The notes beneath the pieces are model-generated. The model did not search any database, had not been told where the DNA came from, and worked only from the letters and a program-made list of their open reading frames with translations. From positions 1-61,771 of the forward strand of contig JAGCKR010000022.1 in NCBI GenBank assembly GCA_017647405.1: 61,771 nt of DNA. Direction: 5' to 3'. Origin of the DNA: Alphaproteobacteria bacterium. GTDB lineage: Bacteria; Pseudomonadota; Alphaproteobacteria; CAAHEQ01; UBA3637. The position numbers and the translations under genes are program-made. Of the stretch, positions 33,432 to 43,488 are shown in pieces; within the stretch, counting starts at the first letter, position 1; each line of letters starts with the position of its first letter.

Positions 33432-36047
33432 TTATTTCTCCATCATTTTTTGAAGTTGATATAATTGGTTTAATGCTTCTCTGGGTGATAACGAATCAAT
33501 ATCAATGGATTTTAAAGCCGTTAATACTGGAGAGTCCTTTTCTTTAGATATCTGATTAATTGTTTGTGAAAACAAGGGTAAATCATCAAATAAAGGTTTT
33601 TGTTCTTGTTTTTTTTCTTCTAGCTGATTTAAAATATCTTCTGCGCGACAGATAACTGATTCAGGAAGGCCTGCTAATTTACCCACATGGATACCATAAG
33701 ATCTATCAGTCGCCCCTTTTGTTATTTCATGAAGGAAAACAATGTCACCTTGCCATTCTTTCACTCGCATTGTGTAAAGAGCGATTTTATCCATACGATT
33801 GGCAAGAGCTGTTAATTCATGATAATGCGTTGCAAATAATGCTCTGCATTTATTTTTATCATGAAGATATTCAATGACGGACCAAGCAATTGAGAGGCCG
33901 TCATATGTGGCAGTTCCTCTTCCAACTTCATCTAAAATCACCAAAGATCTATCAGTGGCACCATTTAAAATGCTTGCCACCTCAACCATTTCAACCATGA
34001 ATGTGGAACGACCACGTGCTAAATCATCACTAGCGCCTACGCGCGAATAAAGTTTGTCAACAATGCCGATTTTAGCGCTTTCAGCCGGCACAAACATTCC
34101 AATTTGAGCTAAAATAGTAATAACGGCATTTTGTCTTAAAAAGGTGCTTTTACCCGCCATATTCGGACCGGTTAAAATCCATAATAATTCTTTATCTTCA
34201 TCCATTTCACAATCATTTGGGATGAATGAAATTTTTTCTTTTTGTAACGCTTTTTCAACAACAGGATGACGTCCTGCTTTTATGTCAAAGGAAGTGTCAT
34301 CAGTTAAATAAGGTCTGCAACATGAATAGTGAGAGGCATATGTGGCATGTGAACAGGCAATATCGATATTGCCAAGAGCAATACATGTTCGAACCAATTG
34401 ATCATTTTGATCTTTAATCATTTGAACTAATCTATCAAAAATTTCAAGTTCCATTTCGAGAGATAATTCTTTTGCATGTATCACTTTATTTTCAAATTCG
34501 ATTAATTCATCTGTTGTAAACCGTAAAACATTCAACATGGTTTGTTTATGAATAAATCCAAGGGATTTATCATTCATCATGACATCAGCGGATTTTGTGG
34601 GTACTTCAATATAATATCCAATCAAATTGTTAAAAGATATTTTTAAGTTGCTGATACCTGTTTTTTCAGCGTATTTGAGCTGTAAATCTCTCATGGTGTA
34701 TTTTGCATTTTGTTGCAAATCCAAAAATTCATCTAACGGTGCATAATATCCATGATTGATAAAACCACCCGTTCGTGCTAATTGAGGGGTTTCTTTTTCA
34801 TTAATAGCCGCCAAAACTTCTTTTACAATTTCAGAATATTCATTTAATTGGATTAAATCATTTTGAAGTGCTTCTGGAACATCACTTTTATATATTTGCG
34901 CTCTGATAAATGGCAATTGCTGTAATCCCAAAGCAATACTTAATATTTCTTTTGGTCCGCTATTTCCAATCATAATTCTTGAAAGACCGCGCTCAATATC
35001 AGGAATTTGTTTTAAAATATCACGTACATTATTTCGAATATTTGGATTATTTATAAAAAATTCAACTTTATCAAGACGGTTATTGATTGCTGATTTATCT
35101 AAAAGCGGTGAGGATAAATGTGTGGCAAGTGTACGTGCACCAATGGCTGTTTTTGTGTAATCAATGGTTTTTAATACACTGGTTTCATTTTTGTTATTTG
35201 CTAAAGAGGAGGTTAATTCAAGACTTTGTCTTGTTGAAGCATCAATCTCCATAAATTTTGTTGAAACGGTTTTTTCGGGTAATCTTAATGCTGGTTTTGA
35301 TCCTTTTAATGAATTTAAAATATAAGAGAGTAAAACGCCGCAAGCAATAATTTCATGACGTTCAAAAATGCTTAAATCCGGTTTTTTAAAAAAGGAATTT
35401 AATTCATCATGACCTTTGATAAAAGAAAAGGTTTCTGGTGTTAACAATGTGTATCTTTCATCTTGTTCTTTTAAAATATTTTTATGTTCTGTAAAAAAGT
35501 TTTCAGATAATAAAATTTCAGCAGCATCAATTCTAGAAAGGATGGAATAAACTTCTTCTTTTTTAGCTGTTTGGGTAAAAAAAGCACCGGTAGACATATC
35601 AATCCATGCAAGAGCATAATCATTAAATCCGGCAACAACTGTTGCTAAAAAGTTATTTTTTTTCGCATCAAGAAGATCATCTTCAATCAATGTTCCGGCG
35701 GTGACGATACGCACAACTTCTCTTTTAACAATAGCAGCAGATCCCCTTTTTTTTGCCTCAGCAGGGTCTTCTGTTTGTTCACAGATGGCAACTTTGAACC
35801 CGCCTTTAATTAATCGTGTGAGGTAATTTTGATATGCATGGAATGGTATCCCACACATAGGAACATGGTTATCTTCATTTTTGCTTCGGCTTGTTAAGAC
35901 GAGACCTAAAAAGGAAGAGGCTATTTTGGCATCTTCAAAAAACAACTCATAAAAATCACCTAAACGATAAAATAATAAACAATCTGGATATTGATTTTTA
36001 ATCTCAAAATATTGCGCCATCATCGGCGTTAACTTCTTCTCTTTCAT
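33432..36047 (-). CDS. mutS: DNA mismatch repair protein MutS
   Basis: An 871-aa mismatch sensor. N-terminal mismatch-recognition motif FYELFFEDA, a central clamp and lever region, then the ATPase domain with Walker A GPNMAGKSTFLRQ, the ST signature GRSTFMVEM and Walker B LVILDEVGRGTATYDG. The C-terminal tail includes the conserved ATDRSYGIHVGKLAGLP. Full length for the MutS1 family. It is divergent from phoR. mutL is not in the window. Confidence 0.97.
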   Translation of the reverse strand: MKEKKLTPMMAQYFEIKNQYPDCLLFYRLGDFYELFFEDAKIASSFLGLVLTSRSKNEDNHVPMCGIPFHAYQNYLTRLIKGGFKVAICEQTEDPAEAKKRGSAAIVKREVVRIVTAGTLIEDDLLDAKKNNFLATVVAGFNDYALAWIDMSTGAFFTQTAKKEEVYSILSRIDAAEILLSENFFTEHKNILKEQDERYTLLTPETFSFIKGHDELNSFFKKPDLSIFERHEIIACGVLLSYILNSLKGSKPALRLPEKTVSTKFMEIDASTRQSLELTSSLANNKNETSVLKTIDYTKTAIGARTLATHLSSPLLDKSAINNRLDKVEFFINNPNIRNNVRDILKQIPDIERGLSRIMIGNSGPKEILSIALGLQQLPFIRAQIYKSDVPEALQNDLIQLNEYSEIVKEVLAAINEKETPQLARTGGFINHGYYAPLDEFLDLQQNAKYTMRDLQLKYAEKTGISNLKISFNNLIGYYIEVPTKSADVMMNDKSLGFIHKQTMLNVLRFTTDELIEFENKVIHAKELSLEMELEIFDRLVQMIKDQNDQLVRTCIALGNIDIACSHATYASHYSCCRPYLTDDTSFDIKAGRHPVVEKALQKEKISFIPNDCEMDEDKELLWILTGPNMAGKSTFLRQNAVITILAQIGMFVPAESAKIGIVDKLYSRVGASDDLARGRSTFMVEMVEVASILNGATDRSLVILDEVGRGTATYDGLSIAWSVIEYLHDKNKCRALFATHYHELTALANRMDKIALYTMRVKEWQGDIVFLHEITKGATDRSYGIHVGKLAGLPESVICRAEDILNQLEEKKQEQKPLFDDLPLFSQTINQISKEKDSPVLTALKSIDIDSLSPREALNQLYQLQKMMEK

Positions 36048-36089
36048 TTTACTCTTTCCTTTTCTTTGGTTTTCTATTATAATGGATGA

Positions 36090-37490
36090 ATGATAAAAAG
36101 AAAAGTTAAAAAAACACCATTTTATTTTTTTAGATTTTTAGCGCGTATTTTGGTTTTAAACTTACCAATTATGGTAGCGCTTATCTTTTTAATTTTTTTG
36201 GGAAAAGTCAATTTATTAACGGCTTTTTATTTCTTTATTTCGTTTTTTGTTCTTTCTGTTTTTTGGACGATTTATGTTTTTCATGAACAAGAACAATTTA
36301 TTAGTTATTTGAAAGACTTATCTCAAGGAAGGGATGTTGATTTACCTCATGTTCATAAAGGTATCTTTGGTTCTTTTCGGTTAGCAGATGCTTTTTTATC
36401 TGTTAAACATCGATGGTCAAATCAAACAATTTCCGCTGATCGAATTTTGGAAAATTTGCCCCATCCGTTATTTTTAATTAATGAAAATGAAAATATTGTT
36501 TTCGTCAATAAAATGGGAAGAAATTTCTTTGGAGATGAAATTTTGCATCAGCCGATGCATTCTTTTTTCAAAGAATCGGAGTTTATCACTGCCTTTGAAC
36601 AATTGATGAATAATAAAATCAAACAGGAATGGTTTGAATGGGATTTTGAGGATGATTGTTTTTATTCATTTCAAGTGCGACTTGAAAAATTACCGGCACC
36701 GGCCAGAAATGGTGGGGTTATTGTGATGGTGATGCATGATATTACACAACTGAAATTATTTAAACAACAACAAGCTGATTTTTTTGCAAATGCCAGCCAT
36801 GAACTTAAAACACCACTCTCTGTTTTGTCTGGTTTTATTGAAACGTTACAAGGAGCAGCAAAAGATGATGAATCCGCGCGTGAAAAGTTTTTAAATTTGA
36901 TGGCTGAACAAACAGATCGGATGACTAATCTTGTTCAAGATTTACTTGTTTTATCAAAATTGCAAATGATGGAAAAAAATAACCAAAAGGATGTTATTTT
37001 GATTTTAGATTTGCTTCAAAGTGTGATTGATTCTTTAGAGTTAAAAGCATCTGCAAGACATAAAAAAATAGAGTTAAAACTCGTGCATGATATTCCAAGA
37101 TTGATAGGAAATAAAACAGATTTGGTTCATGTTTTTCAAAATTTGATTGATAATTCCATTAAGTATGGTGAAGATCATTCTGTGATAACTGTTCGCGCTG
37201 AACTTAAAGCGGGATTTCCTCGTAAATCAGATAAATATTTTAGTGATATGCGTCAAGTTGTTTTGGTAAGTGTTCATAATACCGGAAATCCGATTGCGCC
37301 ACAGAATATCACAAGGCTTTTTGAACGTTTTTACCGTGTGGATAACTTTAAGAGTAGGGGTGTTGAAGGAACCGGTTTAGGGCTTGGTATTGCGCAACAA
37401 ATTGTGAATGCCCATGATGGATTAATTACCGTTCAAAGCTCTCTTAAAAAAGGAACAAGTTTTAACGTATATTTGCCGATTGATTTTTAA
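36090..37490 (+). CDS. phoR: PhoR-like sensor histidine kinase
   Basis: A 466-aa membrane kinase. Two N-terminal membrane helices (about residues 15-40 and 43-63) with almost no periplasmic loop, as in PhoR, then a PAS-like domain (NLPHPLFLINENENIVFVN), HisKA (FANASHELKTPLSVLSGFIE) and HATPase (NLIDNSIKYGED, VEGTGLGLGIAQQI). It is probably the partner of the PhoB-like regulator at 9.7 kb. A TATAAT ends 6 bp before the ATG, so the mRNA may be leaderless. The stop overlaps the convergent gene by 4 nt. Confidence 0.88.
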   Translation: MIKRKVKKTPFYFFRFLARILVLNLPIMVALIFLIFLGKVNLLTAFYFFISFFVLSVFWTIYVFHEQEQFISYLKDLSQGRDVDLPHVHKGIFGSFRLADAFLSVKHRWSNQTISADRILENLPHPLFLINENENIVFVNKMGRNFFGDEILHQPMHSFFKESEFITAFEQLMNNKIKQEWFEWDFEDDCFYSFQVRLEKLPAPARNGGVIVMVMHDITQLKLFKQQQADFFANASHELKTPLSVLSGFIETLQGAAKDDESAREKFLNLMAEQTDRMTNLVQDLLVLSKLQMMEKNNQKDVILILDLLQSVIDSLELKASARHKKIELKLVHDIPRLIGNKTDLVHVFQNLIDNSIKYGEDHSVITVRAELKAGFPRKSDKYFSDMRQVVLVSVHNTGNPIAPQNITRLFERFYRVDNFKSRGVEGTGLGLGIAQQIVNAHDGLITVQSSLKKGTSFNVYLPIDF

Positions 37491-39109
37491 GAATTATCCC
37501 TTCTTAAAACATCTGCTAAAACCATGTAAAGCCTTCCAACATCAGAGCCAATTAAAATGCTCATTAACAGCTTGTTTTCATCCTCATTTTGAACCATTTT
37601 AGTCATATCTTCAAATTCGGTCATATATCTACTGATGGCTTGATTAAAATCTTCATTATTTAAATAAAGATCCTTAATTTGTTTATGTTGGGTTTCATTT
37701 ATCATGCGTGTAATATATCGCATGAAGACGGCTTTATCTCCATCGTAATATTTTTTCCATAACATATCTTCGGCCTTAGGGGTAAAAATATGTGCCATGT
37801 CAATAGAAAATGTTTGGAGTTTATCTAAAATCATAGATGCATTTTGGAGAAGATCAACAGAAGTTTTTGTTTCTGGATTATTTGCTTTGGGCGCAATATC
37901 ATTCGGTGTTTGGATATCTTTTGAAAGCGTTTTTGTTTCTTTTATCTCCTCATTAAGCGTTTTAATTTTTAAGAGGGCCTCTTCTGATTTTTTCAAAATG
38001 GTATCGTAATTTTTTTGTATTGTTTCTTCAATATTTTTGATTTGTTCATTTGTTTTTGAAAAAGTTTTTTCAATATTTTTATGATGTATTTTAAGTGCAT
38101 TTTCAGAAGAAGTAAGAGCATTTGTTTGTTCAGAAATACCGGTTTTAATTTCTTCAACAAATGCACTTTGATTTTTCATAAAGGCATCCGTTTGTTCAAA
38201 AGATTTATTTTGCAAATCCAAAATAGATTGCGTTTGTTCCAATCTGTTTTTCAAAACAAAATCATGTTTTTCTGCTTGTTCGTTATATGTTTTAATAACG
38301 TTTCCAATTTCTTTAATTTTTAAATTAATTTCTTGAGCTGATTTTTGTGTGTTAGATAATACAAGTAATGATTTTTCGTCTGATTTTTGAAGCGAAACTT
38401 CTATTTTTTTAAGTTCATCACCATATTTATTGAGGTTTGAAATAATAGGTGTGAATGCTTGAGACGCTTCTTGAATTGTTTGTCTTAAAAGAAGAGTTTT
38501 TTCATTGAAAATATCCGCACTTTGAGTAACTTTTGAACCTGCTTCTGTTGAATATTTATTTAAATCGTCAATGCTTTTTGTTAGAGCTTTTAAACTTTTT
38601 CCAGTTTTATCTTCCAACTGTTTAGATGAATTTTCCAGTCCGTTAATCCATGTTGAAATTTCATTATTTAAATTTTTTGTTGCCTCTAAAACATCTTGAT
38701 GTATTTTTTTAAATTCTTTTACTTGATCTTTCAATGCTCCGGTTAGGCTTTTGGTATAAACAGCGTTACTGTTTGAAGGATATATCAGTTCATTAAGATA
38801 AGATCTGATTGTTTGTGCTTCATAAGAAATTTGATTTGTTCTATCAAAATATGAGCTAACCATAAAAGAAATTAAAATAGGAAAAAATAATCCAGATATA
38901 CCACCAATAAATTCAGCGGGTGAGAGGGAGTGTCTTGAAGCCCACCAGCCAGAGAAGAATAAAAAATCCCAAATAAAAGCTAACCAAACAACAGAAAAAA
39001 TACTGGCAGCAATAAAACCTTTTTTCTCCCACCAGATTTGTTTTTCCGGTTGCTCAATGGAAAGAGAGATATCATCTTGTTGTGAAGAAGTATTATTTTG
39101 AGTGTACAT
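37487..39109 (-). CDS. Unknown membrane-anchored coiled-coil protein
   Basis: A 540-aa protein I cannot assign. After a polar N-terminus come two membrane helices (about residues 30-54 and 64-88). Then about 300 residues of nearly continuous predicted coiled coil, rich in Lys, Glu, Gln and Ser, follow. A compact C-terminal domain (residues about 410-540, with AEDMLWKKYYDGDKAVFMRY and LIGSDVGRLYMVLADVLRR) ends it. It resembles a chemoreceptor-like or tether protein without HAMP or signalling tip. Its stop overlaps that of phoR. Confidence 0.75.
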   Translation of the reverse strand: MYTQNNTSSQQDDISLSIEQPEKQIWWEKKGFIAASIFSVVWLAFIWDFLFFSGWWASRHSLSPAEFIGGISGLFFPILISFMVSSYFDRTNQISYEAQTIRSYLNELIYPSNSNAVYTKSLTGALKDQVKEFKKIHQDVLEATKNLNNEISTWINGLENSSKQLEDKTGKSLKALTKSIDDLNKYSTEAGSKVTQSADIFNEKTLLLRQTIQEASQAFTPIISNLNKYGDELKKIEVSLQKSDEKSLLVLSNTQKSAQEINLKIKEIGNVIKTYNEQAEKHDFVLKNRLEQTQSILDLQNKSFEQTDAFMKNQSAFVEEIKTGISEQTNALTSSENALKIHHKNIEKTFSKTNEQIKNIEETIQKNYDTILKKSEEALLKIKTLNEEIKETKTLSKDIQTPNDIAPKANNPETKTSVDLLQNASMILDKLQTFSIDMAHIFTPKAEDMLWKKYYDGDKAVFMRYITRMINETQHKQIKDLYLNNEDFNQAISRYMTEFEDMTKMVQNEDENKLLMSILIGSDVGRLYMVLADVLRRDNS

Positions 39110-39188
39110 AAAAAAACTCCTGTTTTTGGGCTAATTTATTAAAAGTATAACACCCTTTAAAAAGCAAATCAAGATGTTTATCTGGGTG

Positions 39189-40040
39189 TTAAAAATAGGA
39201 GTTTAAGATATCTGATATTTGTTCAGGAGTAAAAGTTATCTTATCTTTAAACTGATTTTTAAACCAGGTGATTTGTCGTTTTGCATAATGTCTTGTTTCT
39301 TTACAAGCGTCTTCAATCATTTCCTGATTTGAAATTTCACCTTTCAGCCATTTTGAAATTTGTTTAATCCCAATTGCTTTGGTAATGCCTCCATTGGCAT
39401 TGATGCTATTTAAATATTTTACCTCTTCAATGGCTCCTTCTGTAAGCATTTTGATAAATCGTTTATCGCATCTTTCATATAAGATATTTCTAGGGGGATT
39501 TAAAAAGAAAATTTGAAATTCTTTATCAATTAATTTAATTTTTTTTTGGTTTTGAAAATATAAAAAAGATTTGCCTGTTGTTAATTCAACTTCAAGCGCT
39601 CGTCTTAATCGTTGCGGATCAATTGCTACACACTCTTTAACTTTTGTTTTTACTTCTTCAATATCCATATTGCGAACTTGTTCTCTTATTTCTGGTGGTA
39701 TATCCGGCATAGGAGATATTCCTTCAACAAGGGCTTTGACGTAAAGACCTGTTCCACCAACAAAAACAGGATTTTTAATGTTTTTTATTATTTCTTCAAC
39801 ATCTTTTAACCATCCCATAACGGAACTTGTTTCAAAAGCATTCATGTAACCATATAAATGATGTGGAATACCTTCTTGTTCGGCTTGTGTTGGACGGGCG
39901 GATAAAATTTGAATATCTTTATAAACCTGCAAAGAATCAGCATTGATAATCTCGCCATTTATGCGTTTGGCAACCGCAATTGAAAATTTTGATTTTCCGC
40001 TGGCAGTTGGGCCAACAATGATAGGAATTGGTTTTTGCAT
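39189..40040 (-). CDS. miaA: tRNA dimethylallyltransferase
   Basis: A 283-aa enzyme that adds dimethylallyl to A37 of tRNAs reading UNN codons. The P-loop is GPTASGKSKFSIA. NADSLQVYKDIQILSARPT, FVGGTGLYVKAL, the DPQRLRRALEV segment and the C-terminal KETRHYAKRQITWFKNQ are MiaA hallmarks. Slightly short of the E. coli length, but complete. Confidence 0.94.
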   Translation of the reverse strand: MQKPIPIIVGPTASGKSKFSIAVAKRINGEIINADSLQVYKDIQILSARPTQAEQEGIPHHLYGYMNAFETSSVMGWLKDVEEIIKNIKNPVFVGGTGLYVKALVEGISPMPDIPPEIREQVRNMDIEEVKTKVKECVAIDPQRLRRALEVELTTGKSFLYFQNQKKIKLIDKEFQIFFLNPPRNILYERCDKRFIKMLTEGAIEEVKYLNSINANGGITKAIGIKQISKWLKGEISNQEMIEDACKETRHYAKRQITWFKNQFKDKITFTPEQISDILNSYF

Positions 40041-40157
40041 TTGATTAATAAATTTTCCTTGTTTTTTGAAATAAAAAAAGATAAGATAACTATATAATAT
40101 TTTAACTAAAAAAGCAAATAAAAAGGCTTTTTAACCCATTTTATAGAATGAGGCATT

Positions 40158-40682
40158 ATGTTTTTTAAAAAATTTTTTATCGCTTGTTTTATTCTTTTGT
40201 CTGGCTGTGGTTTTTCTCCTTTGTATGAGACAAACAAAACAACTGGTTTATTGGAAACAGAACAAATCGAAGTTGCACCTATTCAAGATTATAATGGGTA
40301 TGTATTAAAACAAGGACTTGATAATGCATTTAATCCTAAAAAAGTGCATGCGTTTAAAAAGTATATTTTAAAAGTTCAGATGCGTCATCCTCATTTATCA
40401 AGTCAAAGTATCCAAGGAGATAATTTTGCAAGTCGTAAAAAGGTTTCTTTAACAGCAACTTTTCAATTGATTGATAAAGAAACACAAAAAGAGTTGTTAT
40501 CATCTTCAACAACAGCACTTGGTGCATTCAATGTTTTTTATGAGCCATATACAACATATTTGGCTGAAAAAAGACAAATCGAAGATTTAGTTCAAATTCT
40601 TGTGACGAATATTTCAACACGGGTAGCGGCTTATTTAAAACAAGAAGAGGTTATTAATGAAAGCAAAACCCTCGCAGATTGA
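40158..40682 (+). CDS. lptE: LPS-assembly lipoprotein LptE
   Basis: A 174-aa lipoprotein that plugs LptD during lipopolysaccharide insertion. The lipobox is LLSGC with acylated Cys17, followed by GFSPLYE, the usual start of alphaproteobacterial LptE. The mature part is rich in beta strand. It overlaps holA by 26 nt, the standard lptE-holA arrangement. Confidence 0.85.
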   Translation: MFFKKFFIACFILLSGCGFSPLYETNKTTGLLETEQIEVAPIQDYNGYVLKQGLDNAFNPKKVHAFKKYILKVQMRHPHLSSQSIQGDNFASRKKVSLTATFQLIDKETQKELLSSSTTALGAFNVFYEPYTTYLAEKRQIEDLVQILVTNISTRVAAYLKQEEVINESKTLAD

Positions 40683-41685
40683 GGCTCTTTCAAAACAAAT
40701 TTGTTCAACATTTAAAATAGCCTTAATTCACGGTGCGGATTTTGGTATTGTTGAAGATTGTGCGCAAAAAATTATTAAAATGATTGTTCCACAGCGTGAT
40801 GAATTTTCATTTATTAAAATAACCAAGCAACAACTTAAAGAAAATCCGGCCTGTTTATTAGATGAAGGCAATTCTATATCCTTTTTGGGTGGAAGAAAAC
40901 TGATTTGGTTAAAAGATGCAGATAATTTAATTGTCTCAGCCATTGAGGATTATTTAAATTATATCCAATCTGATACTTTTTTATTAATTACGGCAGATAC
41001 ACTCCAAAAATCTTCCGCTTTAAGGAATTTAGCTGAAAATGCTCCCGATGCATTAGAAATAGCTTGTTATGCAGATGAAGATAAAGATATTCGACTATTA
41101 ATTTCTTCTGTTTTAAGAGATAAGGGTTTTGTTGTTGATGTTGATGTTTTAAATTTATTAGCGGAACGCTTAACGGAAAACAGAATTGCCACTCAATCTG
41201 AACTTGAAAAATTAGCGGTTTATGTTGGGGATAAAAAAAATATATCCTGCCATGATGTGGAGGCGGTGATTTCAAAGCCGCAAGCAGCAACATTTGATGA
41301 TCTTTGTCACTGTACCGCCCTTGGTAAGCAAAAAGAAGCGGACAATATATTAAAAAACCTGTTAACAAATGGTGAGGCATCGGTAACAATTGTTCGCGTT
41401 TTAACAGCCTATTTTAATAAGCTGTTGTTGGCTGTTGATTTGCTTGAAAATGGTGTTTCAAAAGAAGATATTATTAAAAAGGTTTTAAGAGCGAATCAAT
41501 TTAAACAAAAAGAGGTTATGCTAACGGAAATTTATCTTTGGAAAAAAGTTTATTTAATTAAAGTATTACAATCTCTTTTAGAGGCGGAAAAACAAACAAA
41601 AACAACGGAATTACCCGCAGAGTTAGTTGTTGAACGGTTAATCACAACAATTGCTGGTATTCCTAAAAAAATAAGAAGAGGCTAA
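40657..41685 (+). CDS. holA: DNA polymerase III delta subunit
   Basis: The 342-aa clamp-loader subunit that opens the sliding clamp. N-terminal ALIHGADFGIVEDCAQKI stands in for the degenerate P-loop region. The middle contains ITADTLQKSSALRNLAE, and the C-terminal collar domain has HDVEAVISKPQAATFDDLCH. Its stop overlaps radC by 4 nt on the opposite strand. Confidence 0.9.
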   Translation: MKAKPSQIEALSKQICSTFKIALIHGADFGIVEDCAQKIIKMIVPQRDEFSFIKITKQQLKENPACLLDEGNSISFLGGRKLIWLKDADNLIVSAIEDYLNYIQSDTFLLITADTLQKSSALRNLAENAPDALEIACYADEDKDIRLLISSVLRDKGFVVDVDVLNLLAERLTENRIATQSELEKLAVYVGDKKNISCHDVEAVISKPQAATFDDLCHCTALGKQKEADNILKNLLTNGEASVTIVRVLTAYFNKLLLAVDLLENGVSKEDIIKKVLRANQFKQKEVMLTEIYLWKKVYLIKVLQSLLEAEKQTKTTELPAELVVERLITTIAGIPKKIRRG

Positions 41686-42398
41686 TCTTCTTTGACAAAC
41701 CCTTTATTTATTATTGAATAAATATGATTGTTGCCAATAATGAGGTGGTCGATTAATCTGACTCCAAGAGGATTTAATTTTTCCATTAGAATATTATTAG
41801 ATTGAATATCTTCTTTTGATGGATAAAAGTTGCCTGAGGGATGATTGTGAAACAAAATTAAAAAAGATGCTTTTAATGAAACGCAACGACTAATAATTTT
41901 ATGAGTCGGAATATCAATACTGTTTATTGTTCCATTACTGAATATTTCATGTTTAATTAACCTTTTGGTTGGAGTTAAAAATAAACATAAAAGAGCTTCT
42001 TCATCGAGATGCGAAAGATGCATTCTTGCAAAATCAAAAATCAAATTCCAGTTATCTAAATATGTTGTCTTTTTTTGAGATGGTGAAAGCATTTGGAAAC
42101 AAATTCCTTCTGCCAATTTGATTAAAGCAACACTAGATTCTTTAATTCCTTTGGTTTCCATTAATTCTGTTGCTTCAGCACTTAACACATTTCTAAGACT
42201 TGAAAATCGACGCAACAAATTTTTTGCTAATGGTTTAACATCTTTTCTGGGGATTGAATAAGTTAACAATGCTTCTAACAGATCTGTTTCTGTTAAAGAA
42301 TTGGCCCCTTTTGTTAAAATGCGCTCTTTAATGCGCTTTCTATGACCAATGTAATCCGGTTGTACCGGTTCAATGCGCTGATCCTTTTCTTTCATCAC
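41682..42398 (-). CDS. radC: RadC-family JAB-domain protein
   Basis: A 238-aa protein with an N-terminal helix-hairpin-helix region (LLRRFSSLRNVLSAEATEL) and a C-terminal JAB/MPN metal-binding domain: LILFHNHPSGNFYPSKEDI carries the HxH and Asp ligands. Cellular role is uncertain despite the historical name. It overlaps the upstream map gene as ATGA. Confidence 0.9.
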   Translation of the reverse strand: MMKEKDQRIEPVQPDYIGHRKRIKERILTKGANSLTETDLLEALLTYSIPRKDVKPLAKNLLRRFSSLRNVLSAEATELMETKGIKESSVALIKLAEGICFQMLSPSQKKTTYLDNWNLIFDFARMHLSHLDEEALLCLFLTPTKRLIKHEIFSNGTINSIDIPTHKIISRCVSLKASFLILFHNHPSGNFYPSKEDIQSNNILMEKLNPLGVRLIDHLIIGNNHIYSIINKGFVKED

Positions 42399-43189
42399 TT
42401 TCCTTCATATGGTGGAAAAGTATATCCTTTTGGAGATAATGTGAAAATTTCGTATCCGGTTTCAGTGATTCCCAATGTATGCTCAAATTGAGCAGAAAGG
42501 GATCTGTCTTTCGTAATAGCAGTCCATCCGTCAGGAAGAATAGTTGTTTGATGTGTGCCAATATTTACCATCGGTTCAACAGTAAATATCATGCCGGGAA
42601 CCAGTTTGGTTCCGGTTCCTGGTATTCCATAATTTAAAATATTTGGCGCATCGTGAAAAACGCGCCCAATACCATGACCACAAAAATCGAGCACAACGGA
42701 ATAATTTTCAGAAGCGGCCAGTTTTTGCATAGCATGACCGATATCACCAGTGGTTTTTCCTGGTAAACATTGTTCAATACCAGCCATCATTGTTGCATAA
42801 GTTGTTTCAACCAGACGGCGGGCTTTAACGGATGGTTTTCCAACATAATACATACGCGAGGTATCTCCATACCATCCATCAACGATAACAGTTATATCAA
42901 TATTGATAATATCTCCGTTTTGAAGAATTTTTTTATCAGAAGGAATTCCATGACAAATAACATGATTCGGAGAAATACAACTGGCTTTTGGATATCCGTT
43001 ATATCCGATACAGGCTGGAATACCACCATTATCTCGCATAAAAGCTTCCAGCAACTGATCCAGATAACCTGTCGTTACCCCAGGTTTTACAAAAGGAGTG
43101 ATATAATCTAACGTTTCAGCTGCCAGTCGACCAGCCCTTCTCATTCCTTCAAAATCTTGCAATGAATAAATTTTTACTTTTTTTGACAT
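42395..43189 (-). CDS. map: Methionine aminopeptidase, type I
   Basis: A 264-aa dinuclear metal enzyme that removes initiator methionine. Motifs: AGRLAAETLDYITPFVKPG, CHGIPSDKKILQNGDIINID with the metal Asp, DTSRMYYVG with the second Asp, FCGHGIGRVFHDAP with the metal His, and FTVEPMVNIG with the Glu. Complete. Confidence 0.96.
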   Translation of the reverse strand: MSKKVKIYSLQDFEGMRRAGRLAAETLDYITPFVKPGVTTGYLDQLLEAFMRDNGGIPACIGYNGYPKASCISPNHVICHGIPSDKKILQNGDIINIDITVIVDGWYGDTSRMYYVGKPSVKARRLVETTYATMMAGIEQCLPGKTTGDIGHAMQKLAASENYSVVLDFCGHGIGRVFHDAPNILNYGIPGTGTKLVPGMIFTVEPMVNIGTHQTTILPDGWTAITKDRSLSAQFEHTLGITETGYEIFTLSPKGYTFPPYEGK

Positions 43190-43260
43190 CGTAAACTCTT
43201 TATTTTTAAAAAACTTTTATATATAGGATACTTCTTTTTTTCTTTTTTTCAAGAAAAATA

Positions 43261-43288
43261 TTGTTGATTTTCAAATAAATGCTATAAT
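43261..43288 (+). promoter_or_regulatory. Putative promoter for a 30-codon gene
   Basis: TTGTTG (43261-43266) and a perfect TATAAT (43283-43288), 16 bp apart. A start near 43295 would leave about 45 nt before the small gene at 43339. Confidence 0.5.
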
Positions 43289-43338
43289 TAGTAATGTTAA
43301 TTTTATTTGATTTAATTTAAGAAGAAGGGTGTTTTTTT

Positions 43339-43431
43339 ATGTTTTCGCTTCAAAAATGTTTAATGGCCGGAATTATTGTTTTTTTTATTTTATATTACAT
43401 GCTAAAAAATTCGCCTCTTTTTAATTTATAA
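43339..43431 (+). CDS. Candidate 30-aa single-pass membrane peptide
   Basis: An open frame of 30 codons begins at an ATG preceded by AAGAAGGG and a -10/-35 pair. The peptide has a short polar N-terminus (MFSLQK), one hydrophobic segment (about residues 9-22) and a polar tail ending PLFNL. It lies in a 378-bp gap between map and rpoH that otherwise contains the rpoH promoter. I recognise no family. Expression is inferred only. Confidence 0.4.
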   Translation: MFSLQKCLMAGIIVFFILYYMLKNSPLFNL

Positions 43432-43459
43432 TTTTTTTTATTTCTATGAGTTGATAGTG

Positions 43460-43488
43460 TTGACAGAATGCATTTGATTTGTTATAGT
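43460..43488 (+). promoter_or_regulatory. Strong sigma-70 promoter of rpoH
   Basis: A perfect TTGACA (43460-43465) and TATAGT (43483-43488) with a 17-bp spacer. The start near 43495 gives a leader of about 70 nt that holds a bulged hairpin (GGTC/TCTC arm pairing with GAGA/GACC, 43510-43535). Confidence 0.8.
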
